This document shows positions 43,786 to 55,515 of a stretch of DNA of 64,000 bases, in pieces (positions within the stretch are counted from its first letter, which is position 1; every line of letters begins with the position of its first letter). A model generated the notes under the pieces. It was not told where the DNA came from. It saw nothing but the letters and a program-made list of their open reading frames with translations, and made no database searches. The position numbers and the translations under genes were made by a program. The DNA is from Dipteris shenzhenensis (lineage: Eukaryota; Polypodiophyta; Polypodiopsida; Gleicheniales), in the NCBI GenBank assembly GCA_047967505.1, contig CM106538.1; one strand, given 5' to 3'.

Positions 43786-43799
43786 CGAAAATTTAGGGT

Positions 43800-44480
43800 T
43801 TTAATACCACGATCGAGGAATTGGAATGCCACATACCTCGATCGTGGTATTGGACATGCAACATACATCATCGGTCCAGCATACCACTTGCGATGCCATA
43901 TACCTCGATCGTGGTACTTCACATGCTACATACATATCGGTCCAACATACCTCGATCGTGGTATAGACATGCCACGATACCTCAATCGAGGTATCTCAGC
44001 TGCCAGCATAGTAGATGTCGGATGCCACATACCTCGATCGTGGTATTTGACATGCCACATACGCATCGGTCCAACATACCTCGATCGAGCTATAGACTTG
44101 CCACGATCCCTCGATCGAGGTATGTCAGCTGCCAGCACAGTACATGTCGGATGCCACATACCTCAATCATGGTATTTGACATGCGGCCAAGTCATCGGTC
44201 CAGCATACCATGATCGAGGTATGTGGACTTGCCACGGTACCTCGATCGAGGTATGTCATCTGCCATGTCGGATGCCACATACCTCGATCGTGGTATTTGA
44301 CACGACCGATGTCATCTATCCACGATACCTCGATCGAGGTATGTGGACTTGCCACGATACCTCGATCGAGGTATAGGCTCGGTTCGGTGAAAGAAAGTCT
44401 AGGACCTCGATCAAGGTATTGGCTTGGTTCAGTTGTCCTCGTGTGCAAATTTCATTGGAGACGATACCTCGATTGAGGTA
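43800..44480. repeat. Array of about 16 CCTCGATCGAGG palindromes
   Basis: Copies of ACCTCGATCGAGGT (perfect) or ACCTCGATCGTGGT (one mismatch) begin near 43832, 43900, 43945, 43976, 44028, 44079, 44106, 44160, 44206, 44237, 44279, 44327, 44359, 44403 and 44464, with a first partial copy at 43806. Perfect 18-mers ATACCTCGATCGAGGTAT lie at 44325-44342 and 44357-44374. A longer unit of about 125 bp (with ATGCCACATAC and CAGCTGCCAGCA) repeats at least twice. A further copy lies in the leader of the RING gene near 43741. Confidence 0.9.
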
Positions 44481-44555
44481 TTTCACACCAAAGCAAAACC
44501 TTTCACTCGAGGGGGTGTCACACTCACCCGCAAGTGGTCCGAAAGTGGACACCCT

Positions 44556-45470
44556 TAGCTTGCTACCTCCCTCTTGGATGACATCTATGTGAACTCAACG
44601 TGGGATGACCACATGAAGTACCTTAGGCTCATCCTCGAGAAGTGCTGCTTATACCGCATATCCCTGAATCCTCTCAAGTACTAGTTCTGGGTCAAACATG
44701 GTGTCATTCTTGGCCACATAGTGTCCCGGAATGGAATCTCTATGGACCACAATAAAATCAAACTCATCTTGGAGTTACCACCCCCACCAAGGGAGTCTAA
44801 CGATTTACTGGCCACATGGGCTATTACAGAAGATTCATCTTATTCTACAAAACCATAGCCCACCCATTATATGAACTACTAGTATCCTTTGAGTGGACCG
44901 AGGAATGCCAAGAATCCTTCGAAACCCTCAAACTAGCTCTAGCCACCACACCAGTGTTGAGGTCACCCTACTGGAATTTAATATTCCACGTCCATATCAA
45001 TGCCTCCAACTTTGCCATCGGGTGTGTGTTAGCCCAACCCAGGGAGCATAATTTGGATTACCCAGTATACTTTGCGAAGTGCCAACTAATCGAGGCTGAG
45101 GTTAACTACACCACAACTGAGAGGGAAGGTCTACATGGTCTAGTCAAGAAGTTCAGGAACTACCTATAGGCTAACAAGTTTGCCTTCTTCATGGACCACC
45201 AAGCATTGCTATACTTGGTCAACAAGCCCTGCATGACTGGATGCATCACCACATGGATGTTAATCCTTTTAGAGTTTGACTTCATAGTCACTGTACGTAA
45301 AGGGAAAACCCACGTCCTAGCTGACTAGCTATCAAGAATCCCAAATGCTAAAGCCCCAACGGGAGTAGAAGATGATCTCCCAGATCCTTCTCTCTTCTTC
45401 CTTGACATCATCCTTGAATGGGCCACCGAAATCAGCCACTACTTGGCAAACAAATTACCCCTGGGCCAGC
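44556..45470 (+). pseudogene. Gypsy B reverse transcriptase end and RNase H
   Basis: Reads L-D-D-I-Y-V-N-S-T-W-D-D-H-M-K-Y-L, then G-H-I-V-S-R-N-G-I-S, L-E-L-P-P-P, M-G-Y-Y-R-R-F-I, and the RNase H part with P-V-Y-F-A-K and E-A-E-V-N-Y-T-T-T-E-R-E-G-L, then D-H-Q-A-L-L-Y-L. Stops include TAG inside N-P-L-K-Y-*-F near 44682, TAG near 45168 and TAG near 45328, all at Gln-compatible sites. Confidence 0.85.
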
Positions 45471-45511
45471 CCCTTAAGAAGGATTGAGCCAGTAAACTCA
45501 TTAAGGATGCA

Positions 45512-46116
45512 ATGCCATACCAATTGATAGAAGGCCAACTATACCGTAAGGGCAAGGATGGCATCCTACGAAGATGTGTGTGCGAACATGAATACATGGA
45601 TGTGCTTGAAGAAGCCCACCTAGGAATCGCAGGAGGTCATTTTTCCACTGATGTTCAACGTAAAGTGCTGCAAGCTAGTCTTTGGTGGCCGACACTCTTC
45701 AGAGATGCGGCTAAATTCATCAAACGATGTGACCCCTGCCAGCGTATCCAAATCCCACACAAAGCGAACATGATGCCCTTGATCAGAATCTTGACCGATC
45801 AACCCTTCGACAAATGGGGCATCGATTTCATTGGACCCATAAGCCTAGCGACATCAGTAGCTAAGGGAATCGAGGCTAGATACATCATCCTGGCCGTAGA
45901 TTACTTCACCAAGTGGGTAGAAGGGAGAGCCACTATGAAGGCTGAGATCCACCACCAAATTCTTATATGAACAAGTCATTATGCGGTTTGGATGTCCCTT
46001 GGAGTTAGTCAGCAAAACCAAGGAACTCAATTTCTCAACAAAACGATAGCAATACTGACTACTGAGTTTATGATCATACATAGGAGTCAACACCATAATA
46101 CCCTAGGGCAAATGGT
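45512..46116 (+). pseudogene. Gypsy B integrase, N-terminal and catalytic part
   Basis: Reads R-C-V-C-E-H-E-Y-M then H-L-G-I-A-G-G-H-F-S, W-W-P-T-L, C-D-P-C-Q-R (zinc site) and K-W-G-I-D-F-I-G-P-I with the first catalytic Asp. It then reads Y-F-T-K-W-V-E. A small deletion near 45945 breaks the frame, after which N-Q-G-T-Q-F-L follows in another frame. LARD-B enters at 46117. Confidence 0.85.
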
Positions 46117-48440
46117 TGACAAAACATGCGTGCCTCATGATCGATGGAGCGCTCTAAGGTGCATGGAACCTATGTGGAGACATGATGAAGAGAGTGCTCA
46201 TGACATGTACCTCAAGTCAATTAGGTTCCAAGATAGATTAGCTTGGACTCATAAATAGAATCTTGAGTGAATGTGCATTTCTTTTTTTTTCAACAATACA
46301 TGATAGGCCTCTTATATAGATAGTGCCCTTGGTATATCCTCTGATCCACATCTCTCCTTGTGGATATCCTTGATTCACAGCTCCACATCATGTAGTCCAC
46401 ATCCCAGGGTGGCTACTTTAATTCTTTCTTATATACCTTAGCCTTTTAATTTGTGTGCACGTGGCACCATATCTCAACACCTCCCCCTGGTGCCATGATC
46501 CATTGGCTACCGTAAGGTGGTCAGATGTGAGTTTACATTCCATCACCTCCCCTTAGTGCATACCTTGCTATATAAGGTGGTCAAGTGTGGCTTTTACATG
46601 TCAATACCTCCCCTGAGTGCTTACATGGCTACTTGTAGGTGGTCAGGTTTGATTTACAAACGTGTGGGCTAAAGGTGGCAAGGTGGTTGCTTCTGAATGC
46701 TTGATGTCGATGACATTCTCTTCTTTGCTTGATGTAGCTTGATGCATGATACTTTGTTCTTCCATGTGCCTTAATGCTTTATGTGTGGATGCCATGCTTC
46801 ATGCTATGATCATCTCATACACTTGTGCTTTTAATTGATTTCTTTCAATATTGGCAGTGTCTAATTGCTAACAATGATTCTAACTTGATAGGCGCGTAGA
46901 GCTCAAAAAGACGATCACTTTTCATTTTTGGAGCGTGTGCAAATTCTTCCTGAATTGGAAGTTACGACTTGCTGAAGTTTTGATCATGAAGAGGGGCAAT
47001 TGATGATGTGGCATAGGGATGCTTACAAACAATGCTTAGCAAGAAGCTGGGTGCTTAGGTGGTACTTGGTGATGTGGCACAGCTTTGACCAAACCCAACC
47101 TGTAACTGAGCCAAACCCTGTGTAACCTAACCAAACCCTTTGAACTCAAGGTTAACTAAACTTAACCATTGTACTAACCAAGGCCAGAATCTATCTGCCA
47201 CATGGCAAGAAACTGATCAAGCCTCTGAACCACGGGTTAACGTCACCTAACCCTCGTTAGATGCTATCTGCCAACAAGAAAAAAGAAATGGAAGCTTGCA
47301 AGCTTCTTTGCAGACAACGGCGACGCGGTGGAGAATCATCGATGACGTGGTGGAGAAGGCGACGCGATGGCGCGGTGTGTCAGTGGAGCAGCCCGAGCAG
47401 TTTTTTCTGGTCTATCATGTGAGAGGCGGTTCGTTTGCTAGAGGTGTCACGCGGGCTGTCGTCTTCTTTGGTCGTAGGAGCTTGCGTTGACGTCGTTTGG
47501 CTGGTGGAGTGGAAATTGGCATCTATTTTGCTGTTGGAGTAGCCACCCAAGTGTTTCGTGAAGAAGCTTGGAGATCCATCCCGTTGAAGGCGCTTTGTGG
47601 TGCTGTTGTTAGCGCTGCTGAGTACGCTGGAGCTTCCATTCGACTGAGCGGATCGTTGGCTGAGTTGTCTGCCACAACTAATCGGATTATGGAGGGCTCG
47701 TCCGTTGTTGCTGAAGGTGTCCAGCCGAGCCTGGCTGTGAGCTGCCCGATTATGGATGGCTGGAAGAGCCGCTAGGAGATGAGCCTGGGCTAACAAGGAA
47801 GCCCGAATAGGAGATAGAGCTGTGGAGAGCGTCTGTGGCGGCGGGTTTGCAAAATGGCTAGCATCGTTGGAGTGTTGTCATCAATAGAGACCCGTACAAA
47901 AGTGCAATAGGTGAAATGTTGGGGCTGCGCTGGAGATCGTTGCAGGGATGCAGTCCCGTGAGGCCTTAGTTGTACGTTGCGCTATGGCTCTCAGTGAGCC
48001 ACGGAAGCCGAGGTGGCTTTTGCTTGTTGATGAAGCCTTAGCTACTTATTGCTAGAGCCTGTTGATAAGGCTTGAGTAGTCATTTAGGCCGTAGAAGGTG
48101 GGCGCTGAAGTATGGGCCTTTGAAGAAACTCTCTCAAAGAAGAGAAGTTTCTCTCCCTCACAATGAAATCTCACGAGGCAAAGAAAGCATCAGGCTTTCT
48201 CACAAATTTAGTGAAGAGTCGCTCCCTATCTCTCACACTCAATCTCTCAAAGAACTCTCTCACAAAATGAATAGACGGAAATTCTCAAAGAAATGAACGG
48301 AATTTTCATTCAATGGACCGAATTCTCTCTATCAATGGACGGAAATCCCCTTTCATTAATGGAATGAAAGATCTCTCAATCACTCTCTCAATCTTTCTCA
48401 TGCAGATCGCAATGCCTCAACGGAACACAAGGGAGCTTTG
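46117..48440 (-). mobile_element. LARD-B: inverted second copy of the non-autonomous LTR element, one LTR lost
   Basis: The LTR at 46117-46479 reads TGACAAAAC..TCAACA on plus, the inverse of the LARD-A LTR. Purine-tract modules follow at 46480-46640 and the internal region runs to 48440. The other LTR, most of the primer site and about 95 bases of integrase are missing: AGCTTTG (inverse of the primer-site edge) joins directly to CCAGTCATACCGAC of the integrase. Internal sequence matches LARD-A throughout. Confidence 0.88.
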
Positions 48441-49051
48441 CCAGTCATACCGACTGGGAGCATAAGCTCATAGTAGCGCTATGGGCCTATAAAACGTCCT
48501 ACAAAGTGGCCACACATTGTACCCCCTTCAGCCTAGCCTTCAGGGTGGAGGCGGTAATGCCAATGGAGTATGTCGTGCTTAGCCTTCATCTTACCGTTAA
48601 GGAAAGACTCACAGAGAATGTGTTAGCAGAACGGCTAGTTGACCTTGAAAGGTTAGAAGAGACAAGGATGCATGCAGCCTACTCCCTCTGGGTAGAAAAG
48701 GCCCGGCATAAACAGTGGTTTGATTGCAACTTCAAGAATAAGGACATGGCAAAGGGAGGTTTGGCACTCCTATATAGTCTTCGGAATACCAAGTGCAACC
48801 TAAAGTATCAAGGTATGGGTCCCTACCGTGTGGTTGAGAGCACTCCCCAAGGGTCATGCCGAATAGCCACCCTTGATGGAACTGAAATGGATGGCTACCT
48901 TAACAGGAGCAAATTAAAAAGATACTATGGGCCACTCACTCTTTCCACCCTTCAAGCTGTGTATAGAGAAAAAGAACTCAAGGGCGAGGTGGCCAGGATG
49001 AAACGCCAGGCAATGGAGGAAGCTAGAGCTCGTAACGCTAAGCTCCGATAG
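48441..49051 (+). pseudogene. Gypsy B integrase C-terminal part
   Basis: Reads S-H-T-D-W-E-H-K-L, A-L-W-A-Y-K-T-S, T-P-F-S-L-A-F, K-Y-Q-G-M-G-P-Y-R-V-V, then D-G-Y-L-N-R-S-K-L-K-R-Y-Y and a basic helical end, K-R-Q-A-M-E-E-A-R-A-R-N. The final about 200 codons are open. It ends at TAG 49049-49051, perhaps the true end of pol. Confidence 0.85.
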
Positions 49052-49099
49052 CATAGGCAAATGACAATACTTAAGGCAATGACTGAATAGATGTGACTA

Positions 49100-49440
49100 A
49101 CGAATGAGCTAATAGTACAGCCAGCTAGGTTGCTTGTTCAACTGCAGGTTCCATGCATGCACATCAAAGCACTCGTAGATCTAGAAGCGAGCCACAACTT
49201 CATCTCCCACGAGGTATGGGAAAAGCTACAGGTACCCCTAACCCTCACCGTCGCTTCAGTAAGAGCTATAAATGGCCAACTTGTGCAAACCTTGGGTTTT
49301 GTGAATTTAAGTCTAACGGTTGTTTGTCAGGCAGTGGAATTCGAAATATGGTTTTATTTCTCCCCACAGAAGCAACTGTGACGAACAAATTATATTGGGA
49401 AGGACCTCGTGCTACACCATGAACTGTCAAATTGACTAGC
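49100..49440 (+). pseudogene. Aspartic-protease-like retroelement fragment
   Basis: A plus frame reads V-P-C-M-H-I-K-A-L-V-D-L-E-A-S-H-N-F-I-S. This is the pattern of a retroelement protease active site, but the usual D-S/T-G has become D-L-E. It continues I-N-G-Q and L-G-F-V. A protease after integrase is out of gypsy order, so a second element probably begins here. Confidence 0.5.
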
Positions 49441-49475
49441 ATGCCTAGACTACTTCACTCACAAATGGTGGCAGA

Positions 49476-50080
49476 ATGGCAATAGTCCCACTGTGTGAAC
49501 CAGGTCCTGCTCCTTCAGTTCCACTCTCGCCGGTCCATGACAACAAAGCTACACAAGAGGGCGGACCAGAAGCCCTAGACACCTCCAACACCCCAACAAA
49601 AGTCCAACCCATAAGGGAGAAGAAAGCCAGCCGCAATGGTAAACCGGTGCCATTGCCCACTCCACTGGCATTACCATCCTCCACTCAGAAAATTCATGAG
49701 CAACAAGTACAAGAGGCTATCCTCTATGCCCAATGCCACTTTAATCGGACCCAACGCCCAGGGGAAGTCCAAGAAGCACAGAAGACCCCAGTTTCTCAAA
49801 ACGTCTCTTCCAAAACCATCCGTTCCAAGAAGGGGACCACACCACTAGCTCGCACTCTGAGCTTCAAGCTCTAATCCACCTCCTCCACTGCCACATTCCC
49901 CCAATAGCTCTGTCAACACCAAACACTTGGGAGGCCAAGGCAAGAAGGTTGCCTAGATCTCGAAGATGAGGATACAAGTTGCAAAGGTTCCGAAGGTAGC
50001 AACACAAGAACATGTGTCGACCCGAGATGCAGCACCACAAGAACCTACCGATGAGCTGAATGTAGCAGACTAGCTCCAAA
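49476..50080 (+). other. Pro/Thr-rich open frame, unassigned
   Basis: The frame 49476-49874 codes a Pro/Ser/Thr/Lys-rich peptide without a known domain. It may be a linker of the element whose protease-like piece precedes it. The following 200 bases hold only broken frames. Confidence 0.3.
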
Positions 50081-51202
50081 GTACCGGGTACATACTATTA
50101 CCCCAAATAGTCTGACTCAACACAAATATCGCCAAGGGCAACCAAGGAGTAATGCAAGGACCGACCCCTCCCTTGCGAGGTGTAATACAAGAACCTCCCT
50201 CTAATTCCAAAGGAAAACCCTCGAAAGTAATTGTGATCATATCACCTCCGATGGTACCGGCCTACTCACGAAAGCAAGGGTTTGTGCCAAGGGCGGTCAC
50301 ACAAGAACCCGCTTCCCCCTCGAAAATGGACCATGCCGCAGCAAACTAGGCCCAACGCCAATGTGCCTCTAGCATACAAGGTAAAACACAAGCTGGACAC
50401 TTACTCTATGTGGCTTTTAACATGCTATGCGGTAGCATGGCATCCGCCCACACCGCATTTCTCATAATCATCAAGTCTAGGTCTAGGTGAGTAAGTATGG
50501 TAGGCATCTCACCCGACGCACCTGCAACCCACAAGTCACTACTAAACACACACACACACATCCACAGTCATAAGCACTAGGTGATTAGGGTCAATACATC
50601 CATATTTTCATTTGTTCACCATCTTGCACCCTGGCCTCACAATCAATCCCACACCACACAAATGCAGTCCACTCACTCCCTCTCCCACTCACCTTCACAC
50701 CCCCCCTCTTTTACTTCTCTACATAGTCAGTATCCCATTGGTCGTTGCTATAGAAGTATCTCGATGACCATTGCCATCCCGGATCCCGTCGAGCAGCGCC
50801 ATCAAGTATCCCACCGATCGTTGTTGCCATAGAAGTATCATGCCAACCATCGTGATTCCAAATCCCATCGACCATCGCGATCCCAGATCACACCAACCAT
50901 CGCCAATGTCATATCACACCGATTGTCAGGATCCCAGATCACACCGATCGTCACCAATGTCAGATCACACCAACCATCGCCATCCCATACCATGCCGGTT
51001 GTGGTCTTTCTCATATCACACTGACCGTCGTCGCCATCGACTTACCCCACCGATTGTTGCCATCAAAAGATCCTGCCAGCCATGGGGATGCAAAATCTAT
51101 ACAAACATGCCTTATCTCGCTGTGTCGTCGCCATAATAGTTTCCCCTAGACTCTTGCAAAATTTCCCCTACTCTCTTCCATTGCCATCCAGAAAACCTAT
51201 TT
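50081..51202. repeat. Spacer with a degenerate 30-36-bp repeat and CA run
   Basis: 50540-50565 is a short CA run. 50740-51075 repeats words such as CCCAGATCACACCGATCGTC, CCATCGCCAATGTCA and ATCCCACCGATCG roughly ten times with drift. No gene seen. A left LTR of gypsy C would be expected near here but could not be identified. Confidence 0.45.
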
Positions 51203-52503
51203 ATGTCCTCTCGCTCTTCCTCGTCCACCGACTCCCTCATCACTCAATTTCCATCAATCTTTCTGATGGATCCCAAACATGAATTCTTCGAGTTTGAAAT
51301 GGGGTCGGGACTCCGTCCCCATTCTATTCCACAAGCCAATGGCCCCTCAGATTCCCAAAGCACTTCTTTTGCAACAATCCATATGCCTTTCGAGTTCCCC
51401 ATAGAAGATTTGCAAGGGGAAGAAGAAGTGTCCTACAAATAGGCCACCTAGGAGGGTACAACAATATCTGGTATGCCCCCCTCAAGATCAAGCCAGTGCA
51501 CCCTAGCTCCAACAGCAAGCGAATACAAGGTCGTGCTCTCCCAATTGCACTCATCGCTTGGAGAAGCATGGCTCCAAGAATTGGACGCGTGCATTGTGCG
51601 CTCGCACTTCACTTACAAGGGTCACGACTACACCCTCCACCACCATCATACAGCAGCAGTCTATGCAGCACTGAAGGAGCCAGGGATGGAGGATACATTC
51701 AGAGTTGTTGGCCTGAGTAGAGTGGCAGACCGCCCGCCTCCCATGCCACCTAGACCTGAAACTACTGGCATAATTCCTCTAGGCGTATAACAGCAACACC
51801 AATGTTGGCATCCTATGAGATGCAAGAGGCACTCCCTACCACTACCAGATCAATCATGATGTGGTACGTGCGCCTTTGGCCTGTCAATCATCAGCGAGAA
51901 GTACTCCATGAAGAAGAAGCTAGATGCCCTACGCAAGGTTTGCCACTATGACTGATAGAAGAGCAAGGGCCGAATCCACTTCATCACCATTCACAAGCTC
52001 GAGGTGGAAAGACTAGCAAGCCCCCAACTCCGAGGCTAAATCATGTTCCCATTCGGACACAATTCCCACAATTACTCAGGAATCCGAATCCATGACCATA
52101 TCCAAGAGCACCAAATCCAGCTCCTCAGGCAGTTCCAATACATCAATTACAAGCCAAGGAAGTAGACTCGCCATTTGAGTATGAAGCAGAGTACCCAGTG
52201 TACTATGTAGAAGGTGCAGAGGGTCTAATACTAGTTTATGCAAATCAAGTACTTCCCAACACATATCAAGCACCAATCAAGTGCTACGGTTGTGGAGAAA
52301 ATCACCGGATCGCAGAGTGCCCTCATTGTGGTAGCCCTGCTACTTTCCAACCACTCTACAGAGATTGTAGCATAGGACATGCCTGTATGGATTGTCCCAT
52401 GAAAAATAAGGTCCCACACAAAACAGAGGTTAAGCCTGGCATCCCAATCGGCATCATTGGGGTGGACCATCAAAGTCTGGGGCTGACAAGCGTAATATCA
52501 TAG
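51203..52503 (+). pseudogene. Gypsy C gag
   Basis: Starts around M-D-P-K-H-E-F-F-E-F (51267). A middle part lies at 51473-51790, and a zinc knuckle C-Y-G-C-G-E-N-H-R-I-A-E-C at about 52282-52320 is followed by two more Cys pairs (C-P-H-C, C-M-D-C). Several stops lie in 51441-52100. Expected role: particle formation and RNA binding. Confidence 0.65.
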
Positions 52504-52892
52504 CCTGTGAATGTAATTACACGCCAACAGAAAGAGGCCACCAAGGAACCTAACATTCCAATCCAACCAAAACGACTTCTTAAAAAGAAAGCACAAGTGC
52601 CTCCACCTCCGCCAAGCAATGAGCAGCCGAGCCCATCCACATCAACTCCCAAGCCTCAAATAAAAGAAACTTCATACCCAAATGTAGAAGTGGAGAAGGC
52701 TCGTTTTCAGGCACTTCAACAATGGGTACAAAAGGAAAAATCTCAATTTGAGACTGAGAAACAAGCTCAAGATCCAATTCATGACTTGGCCCCACAAAGT
52801 ATTGATACTGTACTCGAACCTCTATTCCAACAACAGACTCACAACATAATGTACTGCCACTTCAACTTGAAGGAGCCACACTCTCTAGCATC

Positions 52893-53440
52893 TTGAGTTG
52901 CCCTGCGTCAATTCCCATCGGAATCCTCCTACGGAATTGTCCCAATCTCTGGGAGAGTTTCAAAGGATGGATTGAACTCGCAAATCCCTCTCCACCTATG
53001 AATGACATCGAAGATATCCCTGTGCGGATGGGTGAGAGAGATGACATACGCAACATTACTATGCCTTTGATCCACAAGGCATATAATGAAGTACAAGCCA
53101 TAGTGGATGGTGGAGCAGGTGTAAATGTCCTATCAAAGGAGCTCTATGATGAATGGGGTCTCCCACCAATGCAAAAGGCTTAGAATTTCAACATATGCCT
53201 TGCTAATGATTCACGGGCTGAACCCTTGGGAATAGTGAATGGCATGTCCACAAAGGTCGCAGGAGTCCGATTTTCCCTTCAATTCACAATCTTGGATATT
53301 TTAAATAAATCCTATCAAATCTTACTTGGACGTCCTTGGTTACAGGAAGCATTAGTCCTCCATGACTGGGGAACTGATAGACTGACAATCCAAAATCGCA
53401 ACACCACAGTCAAGGTGAATGTGGGGACATGAGCTATAAA
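52893..53440 (+). pseudogene. Gypsy C protease
   Basis: Reads V-Q-A-I-V-D-G-G-A-G-V-N-V-L-S near 53095, the active-site loop with the usual D-S/T-G as D-G-G. It continues S-Y-Q-I-L-L-G-R-P-W-L with the conserved G-R-P-W end motif near 53330, followed by H-D-W. TAG at 53181 and TGA at 53430 interrupt it. Confidence 0.75.
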
Positions 53441-54431
53441 ACCAATTGTGCCTAGAGCATTGGATGACACATCGTCAATGATAATATCAAGCAGATCAGC
53501 TCCCCTACAACAGCATGCCATTGCGGGTGATTCACAAAGGAATGTCAGTAACTAGATACAAATATTGGCCACCATCGACAACTGCCTTTCATTACACCCC
53601 ATCTTCTCATAAATAGATGCTAAGGTGCTACAGGTAGATCCTCCACTCACACATGAAGAACCAATCGATCTAGAGATACCATTCTTTATGGCTGACCTCG
53701 AGTGGGATAATGAACCTGAAGAAGGTACCCATACCAATGATGACTCAGATTTTCCTTGGGACCTTGAAATTGAGGCTGAGAATGCTAAAATTGAAGATCA
53801 AATATTTGATAATGACTTAGCCATTCTGCATGCCCTAATGGCAGTCGAGCTCCCAAAAGTTGAACCTCCAAAGTTGAATAACAGGGAGAAGATCCCGCAA
53901 GTAAGCTGCTGAAGGAGGAAATCACAGAAAAGCCAAGGCCGCACACTTCAATGAATTCGAACAAGTCCAAACAAGGATTGTCGAATTGTATCTTGCAAAG
54001 CCAGCTCCCTCAGAATCAGAACCACCACCTCTTGAATGGTCCCCTGAGGGACTGGAAGGAGTATGCGCAGCAAATGAACCCTTACTAGGAAACACCTTAC
54101 TAGTGGAAAAGTTACCCCACAGTTCCCAATGTAAGAAGTTTCGAAAATATAAGCCACATGTGCGGATGAAGCTCGATCAAGATACTTTAAAAAAAGAAAG
54201 TCAAAAAGAGGCTAACAAATTGGTAAATGAAACTATGCTGCCTAGTACACATGGCACATGTTAGGCGAGTTCAACACCATCGGAGATCGATCTTCAAGAA
54301 GTGTCAGAGTACTTGAAGAATTACACAAGTGGTAGTGCCCCAATAGCAATGCCAAGACCACTAAGAGAATCTGAAGTTCAAGAAACTGATAGCATTGGAG
54401 AAACTCCAATCTATGAGGGACTAGCAAAAAC
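53441..54431 (+). pseudogene. Gypsy C protease-RT linker
   Basis: Acidic, stop-interrupted frames (for example 53625-53912 with D-L-E-W-D-N-E-P-E-E-G, and 53986-54264). They have the composition usual between protease and RT of this clade. No domain recognised. Confidence 0.5.
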
Positions 54432-55259
54432 ATGCACAATAAACTCGCCCTTCAAGGGGAGGAAGAAAAACTGGTTTTCATTAGGAAACAGCTTCGACAG
54501 GAAGATGAAACCAAACTCAAAGCACTTCTAATGGAATACCATGACTGCCTAGCATGGTCATACAAAGAGATGAAAGGAATTTCATTAGACATGGCAGTAC
54601 ACACGATTCCTAAAAGGGAAGGTGCTCACCCTAAGGTATGTGGACCTTATCACACAAATCCTAAGTATGGCACCGTGGTTTATGACAAGCTGGAAAAACT
54701 CTTAGATGTCAGATTCATCTACGAGATAGAGCACACTGATTGGGTTTCACCCATCGTCATTGTGCCTAAACGCAACATGAATCTCAGAATATGTGTAAAC
54801 TTAAGGAATGTGAATGCCGCCACAATTAGGGATCACTATCCCCTACCCTTAATAGAAACAGTGTTGGAAAAGGTGGCAGGCTCTGAAATATATAGCTTCT
54901 TGGATGGCTTCAGTGACTATAATCAAGTGCAAATTGCTCCTAAAGACTAATCAAAAATAGCATTTGCAATAGAATGGGGTATTTTTGCATATAGACTCAT
55001 GCCATTCGGCCTTTGTAATGCCTTGGCCACATTCCAACGAGTCATGTTCACAGCTTTCCAGTCATTTCTGAATAAGTTTTTACAGGTGTTCTTAGATGAT
55101 TTGTGCATCTATTCAAACAAAAAATACCACTTCAAATGCCTTGAAGCAGTACTAATCCAATGCAGGGAGTATGGCATCTCCCTAAATCCAAAAAAATGCC
55201 AGTTCATGGTCACCCATGGAGTTGTTTTAGGATACATCGTTTCGCAACATGGGATTAAC
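54432..55259 (+). pseudogene. Gypsy C reverse transcriptase
   Basis: Reads F-A-W-S-Y-like L-A-W-S-Y-K-E-M-K-G, then V-S-P-I-V-I-V-P-K, R-I-C-V-N-L-R-N-V-N, F-L-D-G-F-S-D-Y-N-Q, L-M-P-F-G-L-C-N-A and V-F-L-D-D-L-C-I-Y-S, which holds the catalytic Asp pair. A TAA at 54948-54950 stands at a Gln-compatible site. The chain is cut by the MITE after G-Y-I-V-S-Q-H-G-I-N. Confidence 0.9.
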
Positions 55260-55507
55260 CTCGGGGGGGTCACTCATCATATGTAATCCTATCACGTGAG
55301 TTCAACAGAAGGATATTTTTTATTTCTAAAATTTACAGAAATAAATATACATAAGGGACTATTTAAAATAGTTTTGGAAAAAATTTACAGATTTGTATAG
55401 AAAAGGGGTACATTTTATTAAATGAAAAATTTACAGAAAAGGGATTTTAGAAATACTACCTTGAACGCACGTGATATAGAGGGTTTATACATAGTGACCC
55501 CCCCGAG
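55260..55507. mobile_element. hAT-like MITE copy 2 (248 bp) in gypsy C
   Basis: Ends are CTCGGGGGGGTCACT and its inverse. The 8-bp duplication GGATTAAC lies at 55252-55259 and 55508-55515. By eye about 95% identical to the inverse of 13924-14169, including AT-rich runs. It sits between the RT end and L-T-D-M-E-K-N-K of the same protein, confirming the borders. Confidence 0.93.
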
Positions 55508-55515
55508 GGATTAAC

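Larger units (their letters stand above)
41390..43790 (-). pseudogene. Decayed RING-H2 finger gene with coiled coil and promoter
   Basis: Minus strand. Exon 1 holds a leader and a short start (ATG at 43671-43673, donor GTAAGG after 43645). Exon 2 is about 42909-42522, exon 3 from 42420 to about 41400. Exon 2 codes a Pro/Thr-rich part and L-D-T-R-D-A-W-I-T-E-L-E-A-L-L, helical. Exon 3 codes a RING: C-I-L-C, then C-G-H-I-A-H-L-H-C, then C-P-V-C (C3H2C3), with a long acidic tail. RING-H2 proteins usually act as ubiquitin ligases. Stops at 42300, 41980 and 41758-41772 are all TAG or TAA where glutamine fits. Frame shifts occur in exon 2 near 42800. It could be host or transposon cargo. Confidence 0.6.
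44556..49051 (+). mobile_element. Gypsy B: 5'-truncated Ty3/gypsy pol with nested LARD-B
   Basis: Starts inside RT (L-L-D-D-I-Y-V, the catalytic Asp pair) right after the palindrome array. It runs through RNase H, integrase zinc site and catalytic core, then is split by LARD-B (46117-48440), then the integrase end. It lacks gag, protease and most of RT. From about 45690 to 48990 it is the inverse match of gypsy A 7520-3839, including the nested element at the same integrase position. No LTR of its own was seen. Confidence 0.85.

Noticed and set aside
44507-44523. CTCGAGGGGGTGTCAC as another MITE end
   Set aside because: It resembles the TIR, but no partner end or 8-bp duplication was found.
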